DNA of 64,000 nucleotides, taken from assembly GCF_014651055.1 (NCBI RefSeq), contig NZ_BMWD01000010.1, positions 91,574 to 155,573 of the forward strand, written 5' to 3'. The notes under the pieces are model-generated. The model saw only the letters and a list, made by a program, of their open reading frames with translations. It was not told the DNA's origin and searched no databases. Of this stretch, positions 7,821-15,750 are shown in pieces (within the stretch, counting starts at the first letter, position 1; each line of letters begins with the position of its first letter). Origin of the DNA: Streptomyces fructofermentans (GTDB lineage Bacteria; Actinomycetota; Actinomycetes; Streptomycetales; Streptomycetaceae). The position numbers and the translations under genes are program-made.

Positions 7821-8258
7821 ATGGAGGCCCGACTCGTCACCCTCGAGGTCGCGCGGAGTGGTGCAAAACTGGTCGTTCCGAAACTATTCTTCTCCTACAA
7901 GGCACTGGACGAGGCGGAGCGGGTAGGTCCAGGATCTGATGGAAACCTGATCCGTTTTGGTGCATTCGGCCTGAGGTCCTCGGTTTACTTCAATGAGACG
8001 TCACACGAGGTTTTGTACGGCATGAGCCCGAAAGACGTCGCATTGGTGAATACTTCACTGTCTCGCTTCACTCAATGTGTCATGCGAGTAGGCGAAATGT
8101 TCCCGTTCTACGACGAAGAAGGTGGCGTCGACGAGTGGGAATATGGGGCACAGAGGTTGGAAAACGTCATTCGCGAGGTTGACCTGAGCGCCTATCGCGA
8201 AGGTGCGTACTGGTATGAATTTCGATGGGACGTCTCGATGGGGGATTTCTATGAATAG
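7821..8258 (+). CDS. SUKH-like (SUKH-4 type) immunity protein
   Basis: 145 residues from ATG at 7821, which has GGAG six bases upstream; an in-frame ATG at 7809 has no such site. The region LVNTSLSRFTQCVMRVGEMFPFYDE followed by a helix and a C-terminal aromatic segment (YWYEFRWDVSMGDFYE) matches the NSSL.xFxxCL...W/F pattern of SUKH-4 proteins, which neutralise polymorphic toxins or deaminases; LLFSYK/GxFG-like beta elements precede it. Codon use is clearly less G+C rich than the neighbours (many AAA, TTT, GAA), indicating horizontal transfer. No cognate toxin is adjacent: the left neighbour is a kinase relic and the right an IS remnant, so it appears to be an orphan immunity gene. Confidence 0.6.
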   Translation: MEARLVTLEVARSGAKLVVPKLFFSYKALDEAERVGPGSDGNLIRFGAFGLRSSVYFNETSHEVLYGMSPKDVALVNTSLSRFTQCVMRVGEMFPFYDEEGGVDEWEYGAQRLENVIREVDLSAYREGAYWYEFRWDVSMGDFYE

Positions 8259-8307
8259 GCGTCTTTCAGTAGTGGCTAGCGAGTCCGGCTAGTTTTGACA
8301 CGAAAAA

Positions 8308-8346
8308 GCGGAGCCTGAGTGAAATCCAATTCCACTCAGGCCCCGC
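8308..8346. terminator. Strong hairpin after the SUKH-like gene
   Basis: GCGGAGCCTGAGTG (8308-8321) pairs with CACTCAGGCCCCGC (8333-8346): a 14-bp stem with one A-C mismatch and an 11-base loop. It lies 50 bases after the SUKH-like stop and 45 bases before the IS element. Confidence 0.7.
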
Positions 8347-8390
8347 GTTGACCTGATGGCATGGAGTTAACCGACACCCACCGGCACTAA

Positions 8391-9010
8391 GACCGTTTCC
8401 TACATGGTCAGTTGGCAGTTGGCAGTTGTGCTGGGCATGGGGAGTGGACGGTGGGGATGGATCGTTCCGGACGGCTTGTGGGAGATCGCGAGGCCGTTGC
8501 TGCCGGCGGCGCGGGTGCGTCCGCAGGGGGGTGGGGTCGCGAACATCGATGATGAGGCGGTCTTCGCCGCGATCATCTATGTACTGGTCAGCAGCTGTGC
8601 CTGGCGGGCTCTGCCGCCGTGTTTCGGAGCGTCGAAGTCGACCGTGCATCGTCGCTTCGCCATCTGGTCCCGTGATGCTGTCCCATTTCCACATGGGACA
8701 CGAATCCCACGCGACCGAGTCCAAGCCCCAATGTCTCCACGCCGACAAAGCGTACGACGTGCCCCACCTGCGGCGATGGTTATGGGGCAAGCACATCGGC
8801 GTCCGGATCGCCCGCAAGGGCATCGAGTCCAGCGAACGACTCGGCCGCCGCCGGTGGGTCATCGAACGCACCATGTCCTGGCTGACCGGCTACCGCAGAC
8901 TCAACCACCGCTACGAACGAAAGCCAGGCAACTACCTGGCCCTTCTCGTGCTGGCAGCCGCTCTCTGCTGCTGCAAACGGCTCCTCAAACTGACCATGTA
9001 GGACACGGTC
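8391..9010 (+). mobile_element. IS5-family insertion sequence, internally deleted
   Basis: Terminal inverted repeats are clear: left GACCGTTTCCTACATGGTC (from 8391) against right, read on the minus strand, GACCGTGTCCTACATGGTC (ending 9010), one mismatch over about 23 bp. Both ends are flanked by TAA (8388-8390 and 9011-9013), a 3-bp target duplication of TNA type seen in part of the IS5 family. The element is about 620 bp, whereas relatives are about 850-900 bp, because the middle of the transposase is missing. Intact ends mean it could still be moved in trans by a full-length relative. Confidence 0.85.
8404..9001 (+). pseudogene. IS5-family transposase, central deletion with frame change
   Basis: The first part reads IVPDGLWEIARPLLP...FAAIIYVLVSSCAWRALPPCFGASKSTVHRRFAIWSR, the N-terminal HTH (DUF4096-like) part of IS5 transposases. 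At about 8673 this frame ends in function, and from ATG 8675 the next frame continues with MLSHFHMGHES...LHADKAYD, RRWVIERTMSWLTGYRRL and CKRLLKL to the stop inside the right inverted repeat. From the family layout roughly 85 codons holding the first catalytic Asp region are gone, though the later D (ADKAYD) and E (VIERTMSW) are kept. No functional transposase can be made. Confidence 0.85.
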
Positions 9011-9038
9011 TAATGAACCGAATTTCAGACTCAGAAGG

Positions 9039-9548
9039 CTAGTCCTCCTCGCACGCCTCGGACCGGAAGTCCTCCAGGGGAACGGTCCTGAAACCCTCCC
9101 GGTCCGCCCCTGCCACCTCGCCGGCGAAGTAACGCACCTGCCCGGGGCGGAGGTTGTCCAATTGGCTCCGGGTGAAGGACACATGGGCCGTCGACGAGGA
9201 GTTGTCGCGGGTCCACCCGTACAAGTGGTAGGTCCGGTGCGGTTCGAGAGGTGCCATCGCCTCGTCCGTGCTCCACCCCTTGCCCGGGGAGTCGAGCGTC
9301 CACATGGCGAGTCCGGTGACCGGCCGCTTGCGGCTCCACGTGCCGCGGGTGTCGTCACGCTTCTTCTTGCTGTCGACGTACAGCGTCGCGCCGTCGATCC
9401 GGTCGTCGCAGACGGCCACTACGCCGACCGGCCGCCCGTCCTCGGTGACCGAGATCCCGGTGCTTCCCCCCACCGGGACCGTGCAACCGGACAGTACGGC
9501 CGCGGTCAGGACACTGGCGCCGACCAGCACGGCATGACGGATACGCAT
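9039..9548 (-). CDS. Secreted lipoprotein, hypothetical
   Basis: 169 residues from ATG at 9548 with GGGGAGCGG upstream. Residues 1-22 form a lipoprotein signal (MRIRHAVLVGASVLTAAVLSGC) with lipobox LSGC, so the protein is predicted to be anchored outside the membrane. The mature part contains VVAVCDDRIDGATLYVD, a WTLDSPGKGW segment and TYHLYGWTRDNSSSTAHVSFT, suggestive of a small beta-sandwich; similar Streptomyces lipoproteins are uncharacterised. It is divergent from the LanC-like gene and its stop lies just 29 bases outside the IS right end, so the insertion spared it. Confidence 0.75.
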   Translation of the reverse strand: MRIRHAVLVGASVLTAAVLSGCTVPVGGSTGISVTEDGRPVGVVAVCDDRIDGATLYVDSKKKRDDTRGTWSRKRPVTGLAMWTLDSPGKGWSTDEAMAPLEPHRTYHLYGWTRDNSSSTAHVSFTRSQLDNLRPGQVRYFAGEVAGADREGFRTVPLEDFRSEACEED

Positions 9549-9664
9549 GGTCCGCTCCCCCCTCGGAGTGGGTCGAATCCTCGCTCCTTCCGCGAGCCGG
9601 GACAAGACTGGAGGTGCCGGGCGGGCGGGAAAGCACCCCGACTTGTGACCTGTAGCGTGAGCGG

Positions 9665-10990
9665 GTGACGACGAGTGAGACGTATCGGAGGCTGGGCGAG
9701 GACGCCTGGTCGTGGGTGCTCGACCAGGTGCGTGAGGACGACGGGCCCTGGCTGCCCGAGACGGTGTCGCCGGACGACCTGGCCCCGGTCCCGGCGAAGG
9801 ACCGGGACACGCTGTACGCAGGCGTCGGCGGCCTCGCCCCGGTGCTGGCGGAGATCGCGCGGTACCGGGAACCGAGCCCGAGGGAGCGCGAGTTGGCGGC
9901 CGGGATCGTGTCCCGGCTGTCGAGCCGGGCCCCGGCCGGGACGGAGGCGTCCCTCTACGACGGCCTCGCGGGCGACGCGATGGCTCTGCGACTGCTCGAA
10001 CCGGGCACGGAGTCCGTGGCGTTGGCGCGAGTGGCGGACCTGGCGACCCCCGAGGGGTGGAGGTCCACCATCGGGTTCGAGCCGGACGCCGACGCCCCGC
10101 TGAACGACATCGTCATGGGCGCCGCGGGCGTGGTGCTGACCGCGGTCTGGGCGGGCGGCGGTTTCGCGGAACCGATCGCCGTGACGGGCTGCGAGGCCCT
10201 GCTGCGCGTCGCCGACCGCACGGAGGCGGGCCTCGACTGGGGGATCGCGGCCGGTACGGAGTGGAGGGCGCCCAACTACTCGCACGGCACCGCGGGCGTG
10301 GCCTCGGCGCTGGCTGTGGCGGGTGCGGCCTTTCACCGCGAGGACTTCGTCGAGGCCGCGGTGCGGGGAGCGCGGCACGTCCTGTCCGTGGGCTCACTGG
10401 CGAACGACGGCTTCGTCGTTCCGCACACGATCCCGCCTTCGACGCGGGAGGTGGAACCGGTGACGTACACCTGGTGCCACGGCCCGGCCGGGACCTCGCA
10501 CCTGTTCGCGGCGCTGGCCCACGCGGGGGTGGCGGAGGTGTCGGGCATCGGCGTCGGCGAGTTGCGGCGCCGCTGCCTCACGTCGATCGTGACGTCGGGG
10601 GTTCCGGACCGCCTCCGCCCCGGGTTCTGGGACAACGACGGCCGGTGCTGCGGAACGGCGGGCGTGGGCGACGTACTGCTGGACGCGGCACAGGACTGCG
10701 AGGAGCCGGCCGAGGCCTCGGCCCTTGTGTCGGCCGCCCGCAGGATGGGTGACGCGCTCGTGGAGCGGGCGGTCCAGGACGCTTCGGGAGCCCGCTGGCG
10801 GTTCCTGGAGCACCGCAAGGATCCGCCGCTGCTGCCGCCGGGCACGGGCTGGATGCAGGGCGCGGCGGGCATCGCGGCCTTCCTCCTGCGCCTGGGCCGC
10901 TTCCTGGAGACGGGCCCGGACGCTCCCGTGGTGGACCGCCCCGACCAGTGGTGGGCGGTACCTGCGCGCCTGCGTCTCTCGGGGAGGTGA
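9665..10990 (+). CDS. LanC-like (lanthionine synthetase C family) protein
   Basis: 441 residues from GTG 9665. Recurrent GxxG segments of the alpha/alpha toroid are visible: YAGVGGLAPVL (51-61), YDGLAGDAMAL, MGAAGVVLTA, YSHGTAGVASAL (205-216), TWCHGPAGTSHL (269-280), GRCCGTAGVGDVLL (326-339) and WMQGAAGIAAFLLRL. In LanC enzymes the zinc ligands are Cys, Cys and His of WCHG and CHG; here they would be Cys271, Cys328 and Cys329, because the second motif is CCG. No LanB/LanM dehydratase, precursor peptide or transporter is nearby, so it is an orphan LanC-like protein rather than part of a lantibiotic cluster. Confidence 0.8.
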   Translation: MTTSETYRRLGEDAWSWVLDQVREDDGPWLPETVSPDDLAPVPAKDRDTLYAGVGGLAPVLAEIARYREPSPRERELAAGIVSRLSSRAPAGTEASLYDGLAGDAMALRLLEPGTESVALARVADLATPEGWRSTIGFEPDADAPLNDIVMGAAGVVLTAVWAGGGFAEPIAVTGCEALLRVADRTEAGLDWGIAAGTEWRAPNYSHGTAGVASALAVAGAAFHREDFVEAAVRGARHVLSVGSLANDGFVVPHTIPPSTREVEPVTYTWCHGPAGTSHLFAALAHAGVAEVSGIGVGELRRRCLTSIVTSGVPDRLRPGFWDNDGRCCGTAGVGDVLLDAAQDCEEPAEASALVSAARRMGDALVERAVQDASGARWRFLEHRKDPPLLPPGTGWMQGAAGIAAFLLRLGRFLETGPDAPVVDRPDQWWAVPARLRLSGR

Positions 10991-11026
10991 CGGCGGGCAG
11001 CGGGTGGTGACGCGCGAGGCGGCGGA

Positions 11027-11049
11027 CCGGGTCCGGGGCCCGGACCCGG
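11027..11049. terminator. Bidirectional hairpin between convergent genes
   Basis: CCGGGTCCGG (11027-11036), GGC loop, CCGGACCCGG (11040-11049): a perfect 10-bp stem between the convergent LanC-like and SpoIIE-phosphatase genes. Confidence 0.55.
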
Positions 11050-11152
11050 CGGTGGAGTTGCTGGGCGGCGCGGGTCGATGACCCGGGGGTGAGGGACGCC
11101 GAGTGGGCCCGTCGACGCCCGGGCGGGGAGGGTCGAGCCGATCGGGTGCGGC

Positions 11153-12277
11153 TCAGGACGGCCCGGGCATCCTCTCGATCGCCACCATCGCCGCGTCGTC
11201 GCCGAGCGAGCCGCCCGCGTGGCGCACCAGGTCGTCGCACAGCCGGGCCAGCAGGGCGTCGGGGCCCTCGTCCGGCAACCGGGCCACGCGTTCCGCGAGC
11301 GGGAAGAACACGCCGTCCCGGTCACGGGCCTCGATGACACCGTCCGTGTACAGCAGGGCGATGTCCCCGGGTTCGAACGCGAACGTCTGCGCGGACGGGC
11401 CGGTCGTCACGAACTCGGTCAGACCCAGCGGCGGTGCCGGGTTCCGCACGTCGAGCGGTACGACCCGGCCGTCGCGCACGAGCAGCGGCGGGGGATGCCC
11501 GCAGTTGATCAGGTGGAGGGCCGGCTCGGTGTCCGGGACGTCGAGCACGGCGGCCGTGATGAAGGACTCGCAGGGGTCCTCGTCGCCTCGCTCGGGGGCG
11601 GCGGGGTCGTCCAGGTCGGAGGACACGGCTCCCTCCAGGAAGGCGACCAGCGAGGGGAGGTCGGCCTGCCGGTGGGCGGCGCCCCTGAAGGCGCCGAGCA
11701 GGAGTGCGGCGTCGCCGACCGCTTCGAGGCCCTTGCCGCGGACGTCGCCGATGACGATCCGGGTGCCGTGCGAGGTGCGCGCCGCCGCGTAGAGGTCCCC
11801 GCCGATCTGCGCCTCGGTCTCCGCGGCCAGGTACACGCAGGCGATGCGCAGCGGGCCGATCCTGTGGGGGAGCGGTTTGAGCACCACTTCCTGGGCGGTC
11901 TTCGCGACGGAGCGCAGCCGGGTCAGCTTCAGTTCGTGCCGCTCCCGCCAGTGGGCGAAGAGGGTCGCGAACGCGGACATCAGGATCAGGGTGATGAACT
12001 GGATCATGTGGTTCAGATCGACGAGCGTCGTACGCACGGTGGCCACCACGACTTGGGCCAGGACGGCGAGCGCGCCGACGCGGGCGGTGGTCCTGGGCCC
12101 GGCGAACGAGGCCGTGACGGCCGGCGCGGCGACCAGGAACGGCCCGAGGTGGACTTCGGGCGGCGCCATGATGTCGACCAGGGTGACCACGGCGATCAGC
12201 GCGATCGACGCCAGCAGCATGAGGCTGCGAGGCTCCCCGTACGGACGTTGGTCCTCGGGGAGTCGCAGCGGAGCCAT
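11153..12277 (-). CDS. Membrane-anchored PP2C-type (SpoIIE) serine phosphatase
   Basis: 374 residues from ATG 12277; a GTG five codons upstream (12292) is possible. Residues about 18-105 contain four to five hydrophobic helices (LMLLASIALIAVVTLVDIMAPP, FLVAAPAVTASFAG, GALAVLAQVVVATVRTTL, FITLILMSAFATLFAHW), a MASE-like sensor. From about 140 the SpoIIE/PP2C domain starts (KPLPHRIGPLRIACVYLAAETEAQIGGDLY...VIGDVRGKGLEA), with metal-ligand aspartates in GGDLY, GDVRGKG and GDDAAM near the end. The family dephosphorylates anti-anti-sigma factors, so a stress-signalling role is likely. Single gene, convergent with LanC-like; no anti-sigma factor is adjacent. Confidence 0.88.
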   Translation of the reverse strand: MAPLRLPEDQRPYGEPRSLMLLASIALIAVVTLVDIMAPPEVHLGPFLVAAPAVTASFAGPRTTARVGALAVLAQVVVATVRTTLVDLNHMIQFITLILMSAFATLFAHWRERHELKLTRLRSVAKTAQEVVLKPLPHRIGPLRIACVYLAAETEAQIGGDLYAAARTSHGTRIVIGDVRGKGLEAVGDAALLLGAFRGAAHRQADLPSLVAFLEGAVSSDLDDPAAPERGDEDPCESFITAAVLDVPDTEPALHLINCGHPPPLLVRDGRVVPLDVRNPAPPLGLTEFVTTGPSAQTFAFEPGDIALLYTDGVIEARDRDGVFFPLAERVARLPDEGPDALLARLCDDLVRHAGGSLGDDAAMVAIERMPGPS

Positions 12278-12629
12278 ATGTCCTGGATACACCGCATCGC
12301 GCCCCGGCGCCCGTGTCCCCTGTGCCCGCGCCCGAGCCGACCCGGCGCTGCGGGTTGGCACGCTAGCCCCTCGTGATCGCCGGCCCCCCTTGGAAGGACG
12401 GCTCCCGGACGCGTCCCGCAGCGGTGTCGCCCGCGTCCGGAACGTGCTCGGACGGGAGGAGGCCGCGGGCAGGGCGACCTGGCCCGTCGAGCCGGTGGAG
12501 CGATCCTTCGACGTCGTTCCGGACACGCGGCGAGCGCCCCGGGCCCGACGACGACGGCCGGTCGCACAGCGGAGGTCCGGACGGAGAGGTTCGGCCCGTC
12601 GGAGCCCCGTGCGAGTCGAGGAGGCAGAC
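12278..12629. other. Divergent intergenic region, 352 bp
   Basis: Lies between the SpoIIE phosphatase (minus) and the SRPBCC gene (plus), so it should carry two promoters. No clear palindrome, repeat or convincing small gene was seen. Confidence 0.5.
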
Positions 12630-13115
12630 ATGGCCGTGCGCCGCCGCCTGATCAGGAGAAGCCCCCGCGAGGTGTGGGCCGCGCTGGCCGACGGCACCCG
12701 GTACGCCGACTGGGTCGTCGGGGCCGCCGCCTCGCACCCAGTGCGCGGGCGCCGGCCGGAGGTGGACTCCGCCATCGGCTACCGCGTACGCGTCGGCTGC
12801 TTCGACCGCACGAACCGTACGGTCGTACGCGCCTGTGCCGAGGAACGCGAACTGGAACTGGAGGCCGACGCCGGCGCCCTCGGCACCGCGCGGATCGCCA
12901 TCGAACTGCGCCCCTGGGGCGACGACACCCTGGTGATCATCGACGAGCATCCGCTGCGGGGCGTGGGAGGACTCCTCCACAACGTGGGGGTGGAGGCACT
13001 CGTCCAGCTCAGGCATCGGGCCATGCTCGGCCGCCTGGCCGAGCGGTGCGAGAGCGGACGCGACCGCCCCGAGCCGGCCGTCGCGGACGCCGATCCGGCC
13101 GACGGCGGGGCGTGA
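12630..13115 (+). CDS. SRPBCC (START/polyketide-cyclase fold) family protein
   Basis: 161 residues from ATG 12630 with GAGGAGG a few bases upstream. N-terminal RRRLIRRSPREVWAALADGTRYADWVVG is the typical first helix-grip strand and helix of SRPBCC proteins, followed by alternating strands (YRVRVGCFDRTNRTVVRACAEERELELEADAG, TARIAIELRPWGDDTLVIIDEHPL) and a long C-terminal helix (NVGVEALVQLRHRAMLGRLAERCE). These bind hydrophobic ligands in a cavity; no ligand-specific residue pattern can be named. The C-terminal 20 residues are a Pro/Asp-rich tail. Single gene. Confidence 0.8.
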   Translation: MAVRRRLIRRSPREVWAALADGTRYADWVVGAAASHPVRGRRPEVDSAIGYRVRVGCFDRTNRTVVRACAEERELELEADAGALGTARIAIELRPWGDDTLVIIDEHPLRGVGGLLHNVGVEALVQLRHRAMLGRLAERCESGRDRPEPAVADADPADGGA

Positions 13116-13154
13116 CCCGCCGAGGCGTGCCGGACAGGTCGGCACCCGGTCCGC

Positions 13155-13913
13155 TCACCCGTCCGGCAGCAGCAGCCAGACCTCGGAGAACGCGAGGCCG
13201 TGGTCGTCGCTCACCGATCCGCACACGCAGACCAGGGTGACCAGGCGCCAGTCGCACGTGACGGTCCACGGCCCGTCGGCTCCGGCACATCCCGGGCAGT
13301 GGAAGGTGCGGGCCGTCCACACCTGCGGGGCGGGCCGGCCGTAGTGCCGGAACCGGCCGGCGTACCGGACGCTCCAGGGCTCGACCGGTGGCGCGGCCGA
13401 GGCGGCCCCGGCCGGGGCCGCCTCGGCCAGGGAGGCGAACAGCGAGCTCAGGCGGGGGAGCAGGGCCTCACCCGCGTCCGTCGGAGGCCGGCCGGGCGCG
13501 TGCGCTGCCCCATTCGGCTTCGGCGGGGTGTCGTAGCGCGGCGCAGCCGCGGCGGCCGGCGGGTTGGGAGCGGCATGCCAGGGCAGCAGGGCGCGGGCGA
13601 CGGCGGCAAGCAGTGCGGCCGTGGGCGCGCCGACTGCACCCGCGTCGAGGTGGTGGACGGCCGACCGCAGGACGCGTTGGAGCCGCCGGTCCCGGTCCGC
13701 CGTACGCGTCCGCTCGCTGGCGGTCCGCCTGACGGGCAGCGGCGCGGTGAGGCGGGCCAGTACGCGCGTCGCGGCCTCCGCGTCCGCCGGGGCGGGAAGC
13801 CACCCGCCGGTCGCCAGCAGCCGCTCGGCCCGGGCGGACTCCCGGTCCAGGGAGCGCGTCCGCAGTGTCCGGGCCCCGGAGTCCGCCGGCGGGCCGCCGT
13901 CCCCGTGCGTCAT
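13155..13913 (-). CDS. Hypothetical protein with C-terminal zinc-ribbon-like Cys motifs
   Basis: 252 residues from ATG 13913, which has GGAG at good spacing; the frame extends five codons further to GTG 13928. The first half is helical and Arg/Ala rich (RLLATGGWLPAPADAEAATRVLARLTAPLP..., HLDAGAVGAPTAALLAAVARALLPW), followed by a Pro/Ala-rich linker. The C-terminal 70 residues hold FHCPGCAG and VTLVCVCGSV, two CxxC/CxC pairs that could bind zinc. No family was recognised. Convergent with the SRPBCC gene; function unknown. Confidence 0.6.
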   Translation of the reverse strand: MTHGDGGPPADSGARTLRTRSLDRESARAERLLATGGWLPAPADAEAATRVLARLTAPLPVRRTASERTRTADRDRRLQRVLRSAVHHLDAGAVGAPTAALLAAVARALLPWHAAPNPPAAAAAPRYDTPPKPNGAAHAPGRPPTDAGEALLPRLSSLFASLAEAAPAGAASAAPPVEPWSVRYAGRFRHYGRPAPQVWTARTFHCPGCAGADGPWTVTCDWRLVTLVCVCGSVSDDHGLAFSEVWLLLPDG

Positions 13914-14294
13914 GTCCACCATCTCCACATCCCGAACCGGGTCCGCCCCGGTGTACGAGTCCTCTTCCGACGCACCTGCCCGACGCCGCCGCCCGGCCGG
14001 GTGGCCATCCCATCACGGGAGCGGAGCGTGGCTGCCCCTCCCCTGATGAGTGTGGGCGGGCGCTGGTGGTGGTCGTGGAGGGACGTCATGAGCAGGTCGC
14101 TCCGACACCGGTCGGAGTCGAGCGGCCAGGGGTGCTCGCCGGCAGAAGGGCGGGACTGCCCGCACACCCTGGGACCGGGGACCGGGCAGCGGCGGGTCCG
14201 CGGCGTCTGCGGTGGCGGCCGAGCCGGCCGGGGTGCGGGTGTCCGCGGGGGCCGTGTGCGGGTGGGGGCCGTGCGAGGGCGGATGATGTCGGGC
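13914..14294. other. Divergent intergenic region, 381 bp
   Basis: Between the Cys-motif protein (minus) and the DUF5990 gene (plus). Apart from G-rich low-complexity sequence just before the DUF5990 start (14215-14282, repeated GGGGGCCGTG-like words) no gene, palindrome or terminator was identified. Confidence 0.45.
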
Positions 14295-14768
14295 ATGCAG
14301 ATCCGTATCGACGCCGTCGACCTGCCGGGGCGGACCCGCCCGGCACCCGACGGCGGCAACGCCACCTCGTACGACAACATCCACGTCGCCGTGCAGCGCA
14401 GGGGCCGGCCTGGCGAACTCCTCGAACCGCAGCCCGGGGACGCCGAGTCCGCCACGTGGACGCTGGAGTGCACCGCGGTCGTCTCGGCGGACGGGGTCGA
14501 CATCGCGGGCCCCTACGTCCAGGACCGGCTGGGCCGCCGGTTCGTCTTCCTGTCGTGGGGCACGGTCGACGGGGCGGGCGTGTTCACGATGTTCCGCCGG
14601 GCCAAGCTCATGCTCGACGAGGTGCCGGCGGAGGTGCTCGAAGCGGCGGCCAGGGACGGCCTCCTGGTCGGACGGCTCGGTCTCACGGACGAGTCCGGCG
14701 GGCCGTTGTGCGCGCGGGTCGTGCCGCCGCGGATCCGCTGGACCGCCGAAGAGGCCCGACGAGGCTGA
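14295..14768 (+). CDS. DUF5990 family protein
   Basis: 157 residues from ATG 14295; in-frame ATGs at 14283 and 14286 are alternatives and no start has a strong ribosome site. The sequence MQIRIDAVDLPGRT, NIHVAVQRRGRPGELLEPQPGDAESATWTLEC, GPYVQDRLGRRFVFLSWGTV and MFRRAKLMLDEVP matches DUF5990, a small actinobacterial family predicted to be all-beta. No catalytic residue is known. Its last 86 bases overlap the 3' end of the opposite-strand DUF817 gene. Confidence 0.8.
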   Translation: MQIRIDAVDLPGRTRPAPDGGNATSYDNIHVAVQRRGRPGELLEPQPGDAESATWTLECTAVVSADGVDIAGPYVQDRLGRRFVFLSWGTVDGAGVFTMFRRAKLMLDEVPAEVLEAAARDGLLVGRLGLTDESGGPLCARVVPPRIRWTAEEARRG

Positions 14769-15687
14769 CGCGCCCCCGGCGTTCCTCGGCGGGACCCCGT
14801 CCCAGCACGCGTCGGCGCCGTGTGGGCAAGGCGGCCGGTCGATGCCCGCCGCGGTCCGACGTGCCCCGGCTCCGGTCCGGGCCGTCCTCGCTCCGGGCCG
14901 CGCCCCCTCCGCCGCCGTGCGATGTGTCCCGGGTGCGGGCGACCAGTACGAAGGTGACACTGATCAGCAGGGCCCAGGCGCCGAACTTGTCCAGCGGGAC
15001 CGGCTGCCAGCCGTGGAGCTGGTGGGGATAGCTCCAGGCGCCGACGTACGTGGCCGCGTTCTCCGCGACCCAGAGGAAGAAGCCGATGAGCGTGAACGCC
15101 AGGGCCAGCGGGAGCCGGTAGCGGGAGCGGCCCACCGTGAAGTGCGCCCACGTGCCGGCCGTCGCCGCGAGCAGTAGCACCGCGAGCAGCAGGCGGACGT
15201 CCGGCAGCCAGTGGTGCGTGAAGAAGTTCAGGTACACGGCGGCCGCGAGGACGGCCATTGTCCGGGGGCGGTAGCGGGACAGCGACAGGTCCATGATCCT
15301 CCAGGCGCGGCAGCAGTAGCTGCCGACGGCGCTGTAGAGGAATCCGCCGTACAGCGGGACACCCCCGATCTTGGACAGGGCCTCCTCGGGATAGCTCCAC
15401 GAGCCCATCCGCACCTTGACCAGCTCGAAGAGCAGTCCCACGACATGGCAGCCGAGGATCACGGCGGTGTCCCGAGGCCCGTCCCAGCCGACCTTGCGCG
15501 CCAGCACGGTCAGGGCCACGCCGAACAGCAGGACCAGGTCGTAGCGTGCCACCGGCAGGTCGGCGGGGAGCAGCCGCGAGGCTCCGATGCCGCCGACGAG
15601 GGCCACGGCGAAGGAGACGGCCCGCATCTGGTCGTACCCGAAACGCCAGAACTGTGCGCAGCCGTGAGTGATCGACTGGATGGTCAT
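14683..15687 (-). CDS. DUF817 family integral membrane protein with long C-terminal tail
   Basis: 334 residues from ATG 15687 (MTIQSITHGCAQFWRFGYDQM). About seven membrane helices. Diagnostic DUF817 segments are present: VKVRMGSWSYPEEALSKIGGVPLYGGFLYSAVGSY, VYLNFFTHHWLPDVR, IGFFLWVAENAATYVGAWSYPHQ and KFGAWALLISVTFVLVA. The conserved part ends near residue 250; the last 80-odd residues (DTSHGGGGGAARSEDG...) are low-complexity, Arg/Ala rich, and run into the 3' end of the convergent DUF5990 gene, so the native stop may have been lost by a frameshift or the tail is simply unconserved. Function unknown; the family resembles carotenoid-biosynthesis-type membrane proteins only in general topology. 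Confidence 0.8.
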   Translation of the reverse strand: MTIQSITHGCAQFWRFGYDQMRAVSFAVALVGGIGASRLLPADLPVARYDLVLLFGVALTVLARKVGWDGPRDTAVILGCHVVGLLFELVKVRMGSWSYPEEALSKIGGVPLYGGFLYSAVGSYCCRAWRIMDLSLSRYRPRTMAVLAAAVYLNFFTHHWLPDVRLLLAVLLLAATAGTWAHFTVGRSRYRLPLALAFTLIGFFLWVAENAATYVGAWSYPHQLHGWQPVPLDKFGAWALLISVTFVLVARTRDTSHGGGGGAARSEDGPDRSRGTSDRGGHRPAALPTRRRRVLGRGPAEERRGRVSLVGPLRRSSGSAAARPARTTARRTRP

Positions 15688-15750
15688 GCCCGAGCAGACG
15701 GCCGACCGGCACCGATGGTTGCACCCCGAGCGTCCACGGCACCCCGGACG

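Noticed and set aside
9665..10990. Lantibiotic biosynthetic cluster.
   Set aside because: Only a LanC-like protein is present; no precursor peptide, dehydratase, protease or ABC exporter was seen within 10 kb.
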